Source: Eopsaltria australis (taxonomy: Eukaryota; Chordata; Aves; Passeriformes; Petroicidae). Taken from it: a stretch of 64,000 bases of DNA. The stretch covers positions 930,001-994,000 of the forward strand of contig JAVTVJ010000518.1 of the NCBI GenBank assembly GCA_034509425.1. Reading direction: 5' to 3'. A program made the translations under genes and the position numbers. Numbering within the stretch: the first letter of the stretch is position 1; each line of letters starts with the position of its first letter. Under the pieces are notes generated by a model, which saw nothing but the letters and a program-made list of their open reading frames with translations, did no database searches and was not told the origin of the DNA. Shown here piece by piece: positions 36,424 to 49,621 of this stretch.

Positions 36424-36980
36424 TGTTGTTGTGGTTGATGAATGGTAGTCCCCAGTTCAGTAGCCCCACTGAGAGTCTCCCAAATCACATGCTGATCTCT
36501 CACTTCCCCTTCCCCTCACCGTTGCTGCTGTGGTGGGATGGAGTTGAGAACTGGAGGCACAAAAGGCAAAGATCACATGTTGAGATAAGAACAATTTACT
36601 GTAAAAAGCAATGTAATAAACCACTACAGATAACAAAACAAACAGTAACAGCAATGATATTAAAACCAAAAGTGTACAAGAGAGAGAGTGATTAAAGTAC
36701 AAAATGCTCACTGAGCCCAATCAAGCCCGACCACAGCTGGTGCCACTCCACCACTCTCTCTGGCTTGGGACTGCCACCACACTGCCTTGGCCACTCCTCT
36801 GCCAAGTTTATTCCCACCTAGAAACCATGCTCTTTTTATCAGAAAAGTCCCTTCCCCCTGCCCCTAACAATGATGTGAGATGATATCAAATAATATCTGA
36901 AACCTTGGCATGCCCCCTCAGCTCCTTTCCCTCTGAGCTACTGCAAAAAATTAATACTGTCCTTGGCTGAAAGCAGGGCA
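36424..36980 (-). mobile_element. solo LTR, related avian family, antisense
   Basis: Shares the overall plan of the 29676 copy but differs in sequence: a 'tgttgttgtggttg' opening, a central '..tgttgagataagaacaattt' block, and an end '..ccttggctgaaagcagggca'. Read on the minus strand, a GATAAAAAG TATA-like box (about 36832-36841) precedes a GC-richer segment (36720-36820). Ends are TG..CA. Flanks (tcagt / actgt) do not match. It lacks the 'ctctatcccagc' end, so it belongs to a different subfamily. Confidence 0.75.
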
Positions 36981-37228
36981 ACTGTAAAAACCTCCTACCT
37001 GGAATTATACTAAAAGGATTTTAAAGTAACTCTTAATTTTGCCAGTTTAAAGTATTCATTCTATTAATAATAGATTGCTTAATTGTGCTACATTGCTGTT
37101 ATTGAGAAAACTGCCCCCTCACCATTAATAATAAAATTATGAATTTATTAATTAATTTAAATTTATTTTTTCTTTTAAAAATCTGCCCAGAATATTTTTC
37201 CTAGTATTCCAACAAATCATTAGATCAC

Positions 37229-37279
<51 letters not shown>

Positions 37280-39132
37280 TGTATGATTCTCTATTCCAAC
37301 TCAACCCTCCAGGAAAAATAATTTCTTAACAATAAACCAAAAGCATATTGACCTCAATGATTGACTGTGGAATCAAAACCTCTGGGGACTTGTCGTGTAA
37401 TATTAAATTTTACACAGTTGCTAAACTCAAAACTAAATTATCACTCTTCAAAGTCTAATTTTATTAATATATGCAAATCTGTGATCATATTTACAAGTCA
37501 GCAGTCATTTACACCTCCAAAAGCTCTGTAGTTTCAAGTGAACACATCAACACTTGGAAACTCTGCATGTTCATAAAACACTGAGTTAAATTCCTGGTGG
37601 CAACAAGAATTACAGCAAATAAATCCATAGATGCTCCCTTCACAGTGTCACAGAACTACTCAAGAGGAAATAGATTTTGCACTGTGTTTTGCTACTCCTT
37701 CAAGAAATTACTCTTCGGTCTTAGCAAACAGCCATTTAACTCTTTCTAGTGACTGGACCATCTATTCAAGTCAATTGGATGTCCCTTAACATTCAAAACC
37801 TCCAAAATTCTTTCAGAAAACAAGAATTAATACTGATTATTGCTACATAATAATAAATAGACCTCAAACCCATACAGCCAATTAATGAGTTTCCCTTGAA
37901 ATAACAATTTGATATCTTAACTTCAGGCCAAAAACCAGCTCGTAGGGTGACAAGATTCATAGCACTGTAGAATATCCTTTTTCCTACAAAAGCTTTAATA
38001 ATTTAATTTTATCATTACTTGTGATCTTTTATTTTATTTATATAGACATACAGAAGAAAAAACATATACTGATTTTTGACAGCATGCAAGTAGATATCAG
38101 TTAACAACAGTACTTAAAATGAGGGATGAAAGACTATTTAAAGTGCAAGTGACAAATTCTGTAGTATGTGTCAAAGTGTAGCATCAATTAAAAGGTTCAT
38201 CTCACAGCCCTTGTGTTAACTTTTCCATATAATTGAATCACAGATACTGTAGTTGCAAGCAGAGTAGTTTTGTGCAATGATTAGCTTTTTTGATATATAA
38301 AATTCTCATTTCCTACAGTACTGTAAAAGTACATTGATCAGAGGAAAAATGCAGTTCCAGTAAATAAAATCTAACCTTAGTGTCTCATAGAAACAACTGG
38401 GAGCTCAAACTACTGAGGTGAAATTCATACTGCTTTCATCTATTAATGTTACTGTAATAGTAACAAATGACATACTTTAGCATTATTTGCTCCATTAAGT
38501 TTTCAAATATCTTTTTTTTTTTTTTTAATAACTCACTCTGTTACTGATATAAAGTAATCAGTTTGGCACCTGTGAAAATTTTCATCCATTGACATAATTT
38601 CAAAACTAACATTTTTCCAACATCCTGTAATATTTTCAAACAGTCTTGACTCAATTTGCAGGGCACTGCTTTTGTTGTAAACCAATTTCATATTTTAAAG
38701 CATACGGAAGATGTATTAGCTTGAGTACAGTTTGAGCTAAAAGACATATTACTGCTTGGGGTTTTTACATAGCACACTCAAATGATCATTAGTGACACAT
38801 TTGAAATAGCTACTAGCCTCTGTCATTGTAATTTTCCAAGACTTCACTAGCAATGAATCTCTAAAAGGAATTTCCCAGACAAAGTATTTTATACATTCCA
38901 TCCAGAAGTTTTCTCTGACAATATTCTATACCAATTTTTTGAAAGACATCTAACTTCATTTCAGTAAAGTATAAAAATCCAGATTTAGAGTTTAAATTAT
39001 GTGTTTTTATTTCACTCATTTCAAGTTATAATTTTGATTTAAAGATTCTATATAGAGACTTATGTGACTTAGAGGGTTTGTTTCTCTTCCTTTCCCCAGG
39101 AAACATATGAGGGTAACAAAAAGTTTTATTCA
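36981..39132. other. non-coding stretch with an A45 tract
   Basis: Contains the A45 homopolymer at 37230-37274 and a T-run near 38511-38526. Nothing else was recognised. Confidence 0.6.
37230..37274 (+). repeat. A45 homopolymer
   Basis: Forty-five uninterrupted A residues between 'tagatcacc' and 'ttaattg'. No poly(A) signal lies within 30 bp upstream and no source transcript is recognised. It could be an expanded A-tract or the tail of an unrecognised retrocopy. The exact length is likely unreliable in any assembly. Confidence 0.95.
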
Positions 39133-39680
39133 CAGCATCACTGCGTCTGGAAGTGACCTCTTGAGACTATCTAGTTCAACTGATCCTGATCAAGCAGGGG
39201 CAGCTACAGCCGGTCGTTCAGGACAATATCTACTTGAGTTTTAAGATTCTCCAAGCACAGAGACTCCCACAGACTCACTGGATAACTATTTCCAGTGCTC
39301 AGTCACTCTCACAATTAAAAAAACACAAAAAAACCCAACAAGTCTATTCTTCAGATTTAATTTAATGGGTTTTCTACTTTATAAGATCACCTTTAGTCCT
39401 GTCAGTGAGCACTACTGAGCAAGAGGAGCCTGACTCACTCTTTCCTGCTCTGTTCCATCAGACTTTTAAACATTTTGTTAAACTCGTCCCTAAACATTAT
39501 TTTCTGCAAGCTTAACAAGAGCAGTTCCCTCAATCCCTTCTGATATGAAAGATGTTCCAGTCCCCTAACTATCTTTGTGGCCCCATGGCCCCAGGATGAA
39601 TTTATTCCAGTAATTCCATATTGTACTTGCACTGGGAAGCCCAGACTCAGATACAATACTTTAGGTGAAGGTCATCAGCA
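39133..39680 (-). mobile_element. CR1: CR1 LINE 3' portion, antisense, about 550 bp
   Basis: Antisense CR1 blocks: 'ggaagtgacctcttgagact', '..tctagttcaac', '..gactcccacagactc', '..cctttagtcctgtcagtg', '..ctttgtggccccatgg' and '..cttgcactgggaagccca'. An A-rich insertion (about 39317-39337) interrupts it. Highly diverged and old. The short frames across it are shadows. Confidence 0.85.
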
Positions 39681-39706
39681 CCAATTAGAGTGGAGTTATG
39701 GAAAAA

Positions 39707-39778
39707 GAGAATCACAGGATATCCTGAGTTGGAAGGATCACAATTCATGGCCCTGCACTAGATAACCCCAAAAATCTG
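39707..39778 (-). mobile_element. CR1: second, short CR1 3' end abutting the first
   Basis: 'agaatcacaggatatcctga', 'gttggaaggatcac' and 'ggccctgcactagataaccc' match a CR1 3' end of a different subfamily from the neighbour at 39133-39680. About 70 bp remain. Two CR1 3' ends in the same orientation lie about 26 bp apart. Confidence 0.85.
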
Positions 39779-42700
39779 TGTTTAGTAATCACAAGCCTCC
39801 TCCTCTATTTTTCTGAGATAAGTATTTGAGTGGTTTAATCTTTTCCAATAAAATGAGATATCTATTCCAACAAATTACTTTAAAATATTCTGTCTATTTT
39901 CCAATTTAAATTTCTCTTTTACTGAAAAGCGTGATTAAGAAATATGTGCAGGGCTCTTTTTATTATTTTTTTTTAAATCACTACTTGCCTTTTCAGGGAT
40001 ATTTATGCTTTTCTGTCTCAAATTAAAATATCTTGACCTATATTTTCTATTATCATGGTGAGAGAAAAACAGACACAAATACCCTTCTATGATCTGCCAC
40101 TAGTTAACATTCTACACCCAGAATGTTTTTGTTGAAACAAATAGTAAAACATAGTAAATAGAATAGTTTTTGTCTCTGAGATTTGCAATTATTAGAATTA
40201 CTTGTCCTTTTTTTGCTTAATTTCTCTATCAAATATCAGGATTTCTTCTTTTTCTTTCAGTCTATAAGTAGATTTTGAATGTTGTTAAATTTTCTATTTA
40301 ATTGTTAGCTTGCAGGTAGTCTTTATTAATTTATTCTAAAATTTTGTATTATACTGAGATCAAATTAAACTAGAAAATCTGTGATTTTCTTTTCATGCAA
40401 TATGCATTTACATATATTTGTTCTGCTTAGTATTCCTCACTCATACACTGTGTGCAGATAGCATAAAATAGGGCTGGGTGGCAATGGTGTGAGCATAATT
40501 TTACTTAGACCTCCAGGACAAGGGCATTGCTTAGTCATAATTATAGGGGAGTACCTTGCACATAAACACACTGTTAAGCACTGGTTGTTATGAAAGATGC
40601 AAACATATCAATCATTGTGAAAGTTTCCAACATGTCCAGAGTCTTCCAGAGGCAATCATACCTGACATCTGTCTGTTAGGCACTGAGCGACTGTGAACAG
40701 GGCACTCACAAAATAGGGATCCCAGTCCTGTAACCAGTGTTTCCCACGGTCATTCACAGAAGTCAGACCCTAGCCCAGCACCACACGAAGCATGGATGAA
40801 GCCTCTACCACAACCCATCCAACTTCTGGACCTGTTAATCAAGGAAGTCATGTACTTCATAAAATTGCAGATATTGGTGACTAAAATATTTTAATATCCA
40901 AGTCCATTTAGTCTGCACACTGCAATTCCATCTTAACTATGATGCCATGCCACTCCCAAATTTATGTTTTGTAAAATCTTCTTATCACTTAACTAAAGCA
41001 CAGTTCTTCTGCCAAATAAGTTGTGAAAGAAAGTAAGATTGCCATCAAACTTCAGTTACACAGTGCTCCTTTTATCTAACTTTTTTCCTTTCTTAATAGA
41101 AAATAGTCTTCAAAGTGCTTTCAATAATAGAAAATTAAAGTACAGAAAATTACAGTCATCTTTATCCTCTCCTTTACTTAATCTCTTCGTTTTTTCCAGC
41201 ATGCCATCTCATTTCCACAGTATAATATAGTGTGTCTAATTTAAAATACCCTTCTACTGTTTCTTTGTGATTGGCGAGAGGAGATAGCTGTATCCAGTTT
41301 TATTCAGTGCTTAATTTTTTGATAAGCATTAAAAAAAAAAAAATTATAGTCCATTCATTCCACTTCAGTGATTCCTTCCCACAGGCGCCAGGGCACAAAG
41401 ACAGCGTCTTCATGCCAGCAAATATTGCTAAGAGTCACACTTGGGTGGGCAAACTCAGAACTTTTCCCAGGTGCCTGTTAAATACTCAAGTAGAGATCTG
41501 TCATTCCCTGCAAATACAGCTGGATTAAATTTCCTCCCATGGCAGCCTATCCTGCCAAGTGACTTTAACATCAACCTACATCACATTATGTTCATGAAAT
41601 ATATTTTACACAGTAAAATTTTGTTGATTTGAATCTAATTCTTACTATCCACTATTTGAAGACTTTTATGTTGAGGGTAAAACACTCATTAAGTAATTTC
41701 CACTAGTAAAATTTTCCAGTAATACTAACCTCAAATATTTTGCTTATTCTTGTTATTTTGCCCTGTACAATTCTCTCAGGGAAAAAATATTTCACTGAAC
41801 ATATCCAGAATTCTCCATTTTTATAATTTTGTCCAGTCTGGCAGAGGGCCTATTTTGTGATGAGTTAGCACAAATGACTACACAAAATAAAGCCATTGAC
41901 ATACAGAGGTTAAGTCCCAGCACCTGAAATAATGAGGTAGTATCAACTACTCCTAGTTGAAAATTTGAAAAAAAACCTAGGGAATTTACCTTTCTACACC
42001 AACAAGGATTCCCTGTATTCAGTCAAACTACTTACAGTGCTTATTGCTGCCAATATTATTATTTTCAAATTGTTCACATAACAATAATGATGGAAGTGAT
42101 TATTCTCCTAACATGTAATGCAGTTACTATTGAAAATTTTATAAGCTTTCTATCTAGTAAGGGTACAGTCTATTTCCCTTCACTATCATACAGTTTAAAT
42201 ATTGGCAGCCATTCAGAATAGCACATATTTTTCATTGTTCAGGGACTGATATATTTTCAGAAATCACAGATAGTTTATCCAGGAGACAAGACAGAATTTG
42301 TGCTAATTTTGTCCTAAGTGAAATATAAAGAGGATGGAATTAAATAGAAATATTTTGGGGGTAATGTATTGAAGTTTATTTAAATGTGTTTAAAATAGCC
42401 TTAGAGCCCATGAAACACAAACAAGAATGAATGCGTGTGCCTAAGGTACAAAAAAGCTCATCTAAACTCTTTGGTAATTTAAGTGGTTTATTTCTTCCTT
42501 GTTATTCTGGGTTTTGTTAATTACTAAAGATATCAAAGCCTCTAATGTAATAATGAGCAGGAATAGGGAAAATAGGCTTCTCTATTCCATTTATGTAATT
42601 TGATGTGGGGGCCTAGCTTTTTACAGTTGCCAGAACTCCACCCAGCTATTTTAATTACTCTTCCTTCTCAAAAGAACAGCAGGGAGAAAACAAGATGAAA

Positions 42701-42889
42701 AGCTTGTAAATTAAAATAAAGACAGGAAAAATACTTACCAATTGCTGTCATGGACAAAACAGGTTTAAGTAAGGGAAAATTAATTTAAATTATGTCAGCT
42801 AAAAAAAATAAAAATTTAAAACAGCACTTTCTCTTCCTCAGCCCCAGGCTCAACTAGGCTCCTCCCTTTTCAAGTGCCTAATTATTGTC
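39779..42889. other. 3.1 kb non-coding stretch
   Basis: 40440-40830 and 41375-41560 are less AT-rich than their surroundings, but I could not match them to a repeat family or exon. An A-run lies at about 41331-41343. No gene was seen. Confidence 0.55.
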
Positions 42890-43372
42890 ATACAGATTTC
42901 TTATTCATTATACTAAATTACAACCTCCTGTTTCAATTTGTGGCCACTGCCTCTTGTTCCCTCACTATTCATTTCAATAAAGAGCCTGACACTGTCAGTA
43001 ACCTTGCTTTACACACTGGGAACCACTCTTCATCTCTCTCACAGCCTTCTCAATTTAAACGAGTCTTGCGCATTAGCATTTCCTCACAGTGCAAATGCTT
43101 CAGTTCCTGACCATATGGGTGGCTCTCCAATGAAATCACTCCAGGCAATCAGCTCCCTTTTTGTACTGGTAAATTCAAAGCTAGATTTGATATTCTTGAT
43201 GCAGCTAATGAGTACCAAGTAAGGGGGAATACTCAGTTCCCTTATTATGCGGATACAGCCTCATCTACTGCTCCTTCATGACCACCAAGGCACATCATTT
43301 CCTTCTGTTTAACCTACTGTCCACCAAGATCTGTCTCAGCAGAGCTGCAACTTAGTTGGACCCTCTCTCCAC
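42890..43372 (-). mobile_element. CR1: old CR1 LINE 3' portion, antisense, about 480 bp
   Basis: Degenerate but ordered antisense CR1 blocks: '..atttgtggccactgcctctt', '..cacagccttctcaattta', '..cagtgcaaatgcttcag', '..tgggtggctctcc', '..ctttttgtactgg', '..ctactgtccaccaagatct' and 'tctcagcagagctgca'. Small indels are frequent, so this is among the oldest copies here. Open frames 42874-43110 and 42938-43222 are its shadows. Confidence 0.75.
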
Positions 43373-46300
43373 AGAACTCTGTCAAAATATCTATTGTACA
43401 TGATCCAAAAGAAAAAAATAGTGTGCAAAACTGTGTAGAAACTACCCTTTGATAGTTCATTGAACTCCTTCTTAGTATTTGATACTTTACTGCACTCCTT
43501 ATTGATATTCTTTATAGGGCTGTAGGATTGATATTAACCACATCTCAGTGTGGAAATCTCTGTGTAAGATTAGGCTATGCAGAGCTCTCTAGTGTAATTT
43601 GATAAGTTCAGCTTTCAGATTCCAGTAATTCTATATTTCAGGAGCTGTGGGTCTTCTTCAGTGTGTCGTATCTTCCAACCCCTTACGATTTTCTCAGATG
43701 TTGTATAGCATCTGAACCAGTACTAGAAATCTAAATTCAGCTGCTAAATTGCACTTGGCTCTGTTTTCAGTCAGAGGGACCCTTCTGGCAAAAAATTCTT
43801 CCAAACAAATGTGAGCATTTGCTTTAGGATGATATGCATTACACTGTCTTACACAGCACAGTTCATTACATCCTAAATTAAATATTTTTGTTTAATTAAT
43901 AAAGTCTTGCAACTCAGACAGATAATTGACAAAATTTGCAGAACACAGATCAGACAATTCTGTGTTATTAACTTCCCCTTTGGTTACAAGGTTGTAAACC
44001 TAGACATCCAAAGACTGGGTGATTTAGGGTTAGCACGTTAAACCAAGTCTGCCAAACCTAATAGGAACCTGAAAAGACAGCTAATAGAGGTTGTGGATAC
44101 ATTTATTCCCCAGAAGCTTTTTCTGTGTTGAGGACTTTTTTTTTGCAAAAATTTTCTTTCATTTTCTTTTTGGCTGGCTGTTTTAATTTTCTTTAGTTAA
44201 ACACCTGAATTATTATAGATTAGGTTTAATCCTTAGAAAAATATTATTAGGTTACATTGCTAAGGGGAAAAAATACAAAGATCCAGTAAAGGTCAGATAA
44301 ATAGTGGCAGGTGGAGAGAAATTTAGTAATCTAATCAAGACAAATGGACCATGTGGAACCAGCTGGTCTAAGACTAACAAAGGTGAACAACAAGATTATT
44401 GTCCCTTATGTGAGTCCATGTAACAGTAGTTAACCAAAGAGATTCTCTTCACAGAAGTCTCTGCAGACTTGAGGTTTATCGCCTATGAGGACTTCAGATT
44501 TAGGGTATACAGGAGGAAGAACATTTGAGAATTGTGTGGAAATTTACAGAAGAATGTTTAAGGACATTGTGAGGATATTGAAGACATGGGATGTTTTGAG
44601 CAAGGGTGAAGGCAAGAAAATGAAGAGACTGAGGTGGATCAAGGATAAAGAAGCTTGGGAATAAGGAGGGAGAAGGATATTAAGCGAGGTTTCTTCACTT
44701 AGTCTTAACTAGAGAACGATAGCATTTCAGCAATGATGTTTCCTATTCCTTTGCACTGAAACTGTGAAGAAAGGGTCTAGTGCATCTTTAGCACTTTTAG
44801 GTAATGTGGGGCTTGCTATTGTGCTGTTTATGTTGCCCAAGACCTGCGGTGTGAGATGCTGGATTGATATTACTGTAAGAGAAAATTTTCAATTTTCTGC
44901 ATCCCTCTCAAGATATCACAGTTTTCCTGAGTGCTGTTGAAGTTTCTGTTGATACATATTAAGATTGGAGAGCCACAAATGAGCCACAGGAAAGACCCAT
45001 GGCCAAGCTTTGATAGTGTAAATGTGGCTAGAATGTGTAATTTAATTTATGACCAAACATAAATCTCTATACTGATTTTAATGAGTAATATAAACATACT
45101 TATTCAGAAACTAGTTATTAACTAATTACATTTATGTAATTTAGTGTTTCTACACCTTAATGTACAGTTTGGTGCAAGACACATTTAATACTGAAATACA
45201 ACAAACATTCACCAAAAGGAAAGAAATAGTTCATACCGCATTGAAATGCAGGTTTGCTTGTTACTTACTTAAGTGCCAGTGGCTGCTCTTCCTGTTCTAA
45301 CAAAAAATGTTAACCAATATCTACTTTGTCTAAGTAACACAACAAGAATGGAGGAAATTTCAGATTAAAGACTACATTTTTGTGGCCCACTAGAAGAACT
45401 CAAAGGGGATATAGGTTGTAGGAAATTTTCAAACTCTTCCAAAAATAATGCGAGAAAGGACATATTTAAGATTCAATTCTACTTCAATGTGCACTCTGAG
45501 AAGTAATCCTGAGTGTATTCTATGACATCAGCTCTTCAAGAATGTCTGTATTCGATGAGTGATTCTAATGATGAACATTAAAAACAGTTCAAGCTAGAAG
45601 ATGGAAGTAGAAACCCCAATTGTTACTTCATGAGAAAGTATGCAGCAGGTCATTAAAACAAGAAAGACACGGAGATATCTGCTAAGGACTTTCTTTAAAC
45701 AGAATAAGAAGATTTTCTTTCATTTCTGCACTTCTCTCATACAAATATTCATATATGTGTTTGCTATTTTGAGTTTTTCTAAGAAAGTACCTGCAAACTA
45801 GTTTAATTTTTTTTTTTTTACTTTTGGTGGTTCAACTCTGACAGTAACACGACATTCTACTCTTTGTAAGAGTATGCCAAAATTGTAAAGCAGTCTCTGG
45901 GTCACCTTAAGCAGTCAATACCTTAACTGTAGCACAGCCTCAATGTTTTAACGCTAAACCACTGCATTCCCATGGAGAGTTTGTATTGCACAATCCAGAG
46001 TAACAGAAAACTCTTCCAGAAACTGCTGGTGACTTGAAAGGCTTTCTGGCACACAGAAAGGTCTTAATATGCACACATAAGTCCATGCATATACATGCAA
46101 ATCAAAGGAACATCCAACAGTTATTAAGATTTCTATGCACATATATTAACTTGTAACAGACATCTGTAATTCCAGCTAACTTTATTGGTTTGTTCTTGCA
46201 AGGATTCCAGTGAAAAAAAGTTTTATCTATCTGTTTATGCCTTCAAAAGCATAAAAGACAGTTAAAAAAAGATGAGTAACCGGGTTAATGTTCTAGCTGT

Positions 46301-47906
46301 GAAAAATATCTAATATTTTCATTAAAATGGAAGACTTTTCATGCTCTTTTGTTTTTTGAGCAAAACCTGGAGTAACTCAGACATATAACTCTTATTTTTT
46401 CAGTTGGTCTTCCCACAGATATAGTAGAACAATATTTGGAAAATCCAGCAAGGAAGTTTGAAATGTTGTAGCTAACACTGCTATCTCTTCAACATCAAAT
46501 TGGTTAATTTGTCAATTTTTAAAAAAATTCTCTTTTTTAGTTTGTCCTAATTTCTCTGTGAGGAAATAGATACATATTCTTAGTTGTAACTAAAAGTGTT
46601 GTATCTTTTTTGCCTCAGGAGGAATTCCATTTAAGCAGTAAATGCCTGATTTATCTGAAGATGCTTATTTATCATTCATGAACAGAACTGGGAAAAAAAT
46701 TGCCCAGGAGAATGACAATTATGTTCTAGTACATATCCTTAGGCAGTTGAGATATATGTAGGTATTTAAGGGAATCTAGAGTTTCCTTATAAAATTTGTT
46801 TGCAAATTCAGTATAGATCAAATCTACCCAGTTTTTGCTTTCCCCTTAGAATATTTTAAACAAATGCTTGAGGCTAAGCATAAGCTTTATTGATTCACTT
46901 TTCATTCTGGTTTTATTGACACTGAAAATCTCACATGTTTAGACACTGCTTCTAAAGCTAAGGTGTCATGGTCTAGAAAACTATTATTCCTTTTTAAATT
47001 TATTATTTTTATTTTTGCTATGTTTCAGTTTAAAATTTGTCAGTCTCTTACAAAAAATGTGTACACTGTATTTCTAATATCAGAAAAGAATGTCTTTTAG
47101 ATGTTTCTTATAATGTTAAATCAGCCTAACCCTTATCTGAACCAAAATCAGTGATTTTATGGGGGGAGTAACACTGAACAAAATTTAATCAAGTAAATGC
47201 ATTCAAAAATTAATTCACGTCCAATTAAATTTCTAGTAGCTTATGAATGACTGTATACTTAGCTAATGAACAATACTCCATCCTGCAAATTCTCTGGCAG
47301 AGTTCTTTTTTGCACTGAATGTATTCCACTACCTTATGAAGTATCAGATCAATACAGTCTGGCAGCCTTTTTTTTTCAGTTTACGAAAGCCTACAGCTTT
47401 TGGAGGAAATCATGGCACACCAAAGTAGTCCCATATCTGTTCCTTGATTTGACCTGTTCCGTCCTCTGCCTTTTTCAGATACATTATTTGTATCTACATA
47501 TCTCAGACAAGGTACTAGGAATTCAACATTCAAAAATATAATAAGTACCTTAATTAAAATTTCCCATATAGCTAATTCCTTCTGTCTGACTAGTTTATTA
47601 TTTACTAGGTAATTATCATAAGTTCTATACTACTGCTAGATACCTTTATACAATCACAGTGACACAGGCCCTTGGCAGTTGGTTTTTGTTTTGTTTTTTA
47701 TAATAACACTGTTTATGTGTTTAAACAACAAAAACAACAAAATTTTGTGCAAATTTCCATAGACCTGGTGAGAAATCACCTTCTAGTTTTTTCAGAAACT
47801 TAGAAGTGTAAAGAAGTTCAAAAATATATCTGTCTATTGAAAACACTGATATATATGATATATGCAACACCGAAATTAGTTCATACAATAAATGGGAGAA
47901 AACACA
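43373..47906. other. 4.5 kb non-coding stretch
   Basis: 44500-44690 is purine-rich (G/A) on the + strand. 46388-46470 has a splice-acceptor-like site followed by a short open frame ending in TAG. No repeat family or gene was recognised. Confidence 0.55.
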
Positions 47907-48235
47907 TCATAGAATCACAGGTTCACAGAATTCACAGGCTCACAAAATCACAGGATGGGTCAGGTTGGAAGGCACCACAGTGGGTCATCTGATCCAACAT
48001 CCCTGCTCGAGAAGGATCATCCCAGAGCACATTTGCACAGGATTGTGTCCAGATGGTTTTTGAATATCTCCAGTGACAGAGTCATCAAAACCTCTCTGGG
48101 CAATCTGTTCCAGTGTATGGTCACCTGCACAGTAAAGAAGGGATCCTTATGTTAAGGCAGAATTTCCTGTGCTCCAGTTTCTGCCTGTTGCCCTTTGCCC
48201 TATTGCTTGGCACCAGATGTAGCCTCACTAGTGCT
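47907..48235 (-). mobile_element. CR1: CR1 LINE 3' end, antisense
   Basis: Starts with several copies of the 8-bp CR1 terminal repeat in antisense ('catagaatcacagg', 'ttcacagaattcacagg', 'ctcacaaaatcacagg'), an expanded array. Next come 'gggtcaggttggaaggcacc', 'catctgatccaacatccctg', '..tctgggcaatctgttccag' and '..gccctattgcttggcacc'. It abuts an RT-domain piece at about 48236. Confidence 0.93.
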
Positions 48236-48547
48236 GAATAGAGGAAGCTCCCATGGCCTGCTGGCAATTTTAATGGAGTTTTGAAAACTTTGCCCAAGTC
48301 AAGGTAGAACAGTATCCACTGCTCTCCCACCATCTATTCATCCAGTTGTCCTATCATAGAAGGCAATCAGGTTGGTCAGGCATGATTTCCCTGCTGATTA
48401 CTCCTGATCACCTTCTTCTCTTCCATGTGCTTGAAGAAGTCCTTCAGGATGAGGTGCTCTGTCACCTCTCTGGGAATTGAGGTGAGGCTGACCAGCAGGT
48501 AGCTCCCTGGGTCCTCCCTGCCCATTTTGAAGACCAGGGTTTGAAAA
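48236..48547 (-). mobile_element. CR1: CR1 reverse-transcriptase fragment, antisense
   Basis: Read on the minus strand it encodes, in order, the CR1 RT block resembling 'DPGxYRPVSLTSI', the 'HGF..KSCLTNLIAF' region, and motif A as Y-L-D-L-G-K-V-F (48283-48306; usual form YLDFSKAF). The aspartate of motif A is kept, but the frame is broken. The RT piece joins directly to the 3' end at 47907-48235, so roughly the C-terminal half of RT and part of the 3' region are missing. This indicates an internal deletion or two adjacent insertions. It is a dead copy. Confidence 0.9.
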
Positions 48548-49621
48548 CTATGAATTGGATTAAACCAGTTTGTATGAGAAATTTAGGAATGCAGACAAAA
48601 CTTTTTAGAACTTAGCAAATCTAATATTGCACCTTAACACCTAAATCAGCAGATTTAATGGTTACTCTTAGAGCTAGCTAAGCAGAGCTCTTTGGCTTTC
48701 TGTTTTCACTGCATGCATGCATGGAAGTTGCTTTCTATTTTGCTTAGCAATCCAATCCATCTAGATCTGGTTTTGAAAGTCATGTGGTATTTTTCCAGTC
48801 TCAAACAGCTGCTCAGAATAATAAACCTGGTTCATCTTTAATGTCATCTATTTGAAATCTGAGGTACTAAAGCAATGCCGAACTTGGAATAAAAAGTAGT
48901 GAAGGGATAAAGTTTGTGCTGTAGTTTGCTTTTATCCTTTCATCAAAATCAATTATAGTAAAATAGACAATCTCCAAATAGAGGATCATTTTGTAATATA
49001 ATGAAGGTAATATACTTCTGTATCAGATTTAAAAAAAATATAGTCCTGTCAAGGAGATGTACCAAAGCAGAACAGAGAAAATTAGTGACAACTACTACTT
49101 TTTATTTAGGTGGTATCCCATCTCTCTTTTAAGATGAAATTTGTATGGTCTGTAGAACACTGCTCAAGACTGTGGCATAACACACTATACTTGCTGACAG
49201 AAGGAAGCTAAACTCAAAGGAAATATATAGAGAGATGAGAAGTGAACATGTACATGAAAAGCAAAAGAGGAAAATGTATCAGAGACATTACGGGATTTGA
49301 AATGAATTAAACTGAACTCTCAGTTCTAATATGAAAATTATGAAAATATAGACCATGCCAGCATGGCTGAGACTTGTGCCATGAGATGCTGAGCATAGGC
49401 TATGTAGCCTACCACAGAAGATGGTCTGGATTTCTTCTAGTAATCCAGTAACTCAACAGAGCAGCATCTGTCTTGGAACAGTCTCACTTCAAGCCAGACT
49501 GGACTGCAGATCAATCTACAACTTGAGAGTTACTGTGGAGTATGTATGTATATGTGAATTTTGAATCTATGCAATAACACAAAATAGGATTATTTTTCTG
49601 ATTAATTTTATCTTTCCAGCC
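48548..49621. other. AT-rich non-coding stretch
   Basis: Nothing was recognised apart from a short GCAT repeat near 48711-48722. Confidence 0.6.

Noticed and set aside
40440..40830. Possible LTR or exon in a GC-richer patch
   Set aside because: No TG..CA bounds, TATA/poly(A) order, repeat match or open frame could be made out.
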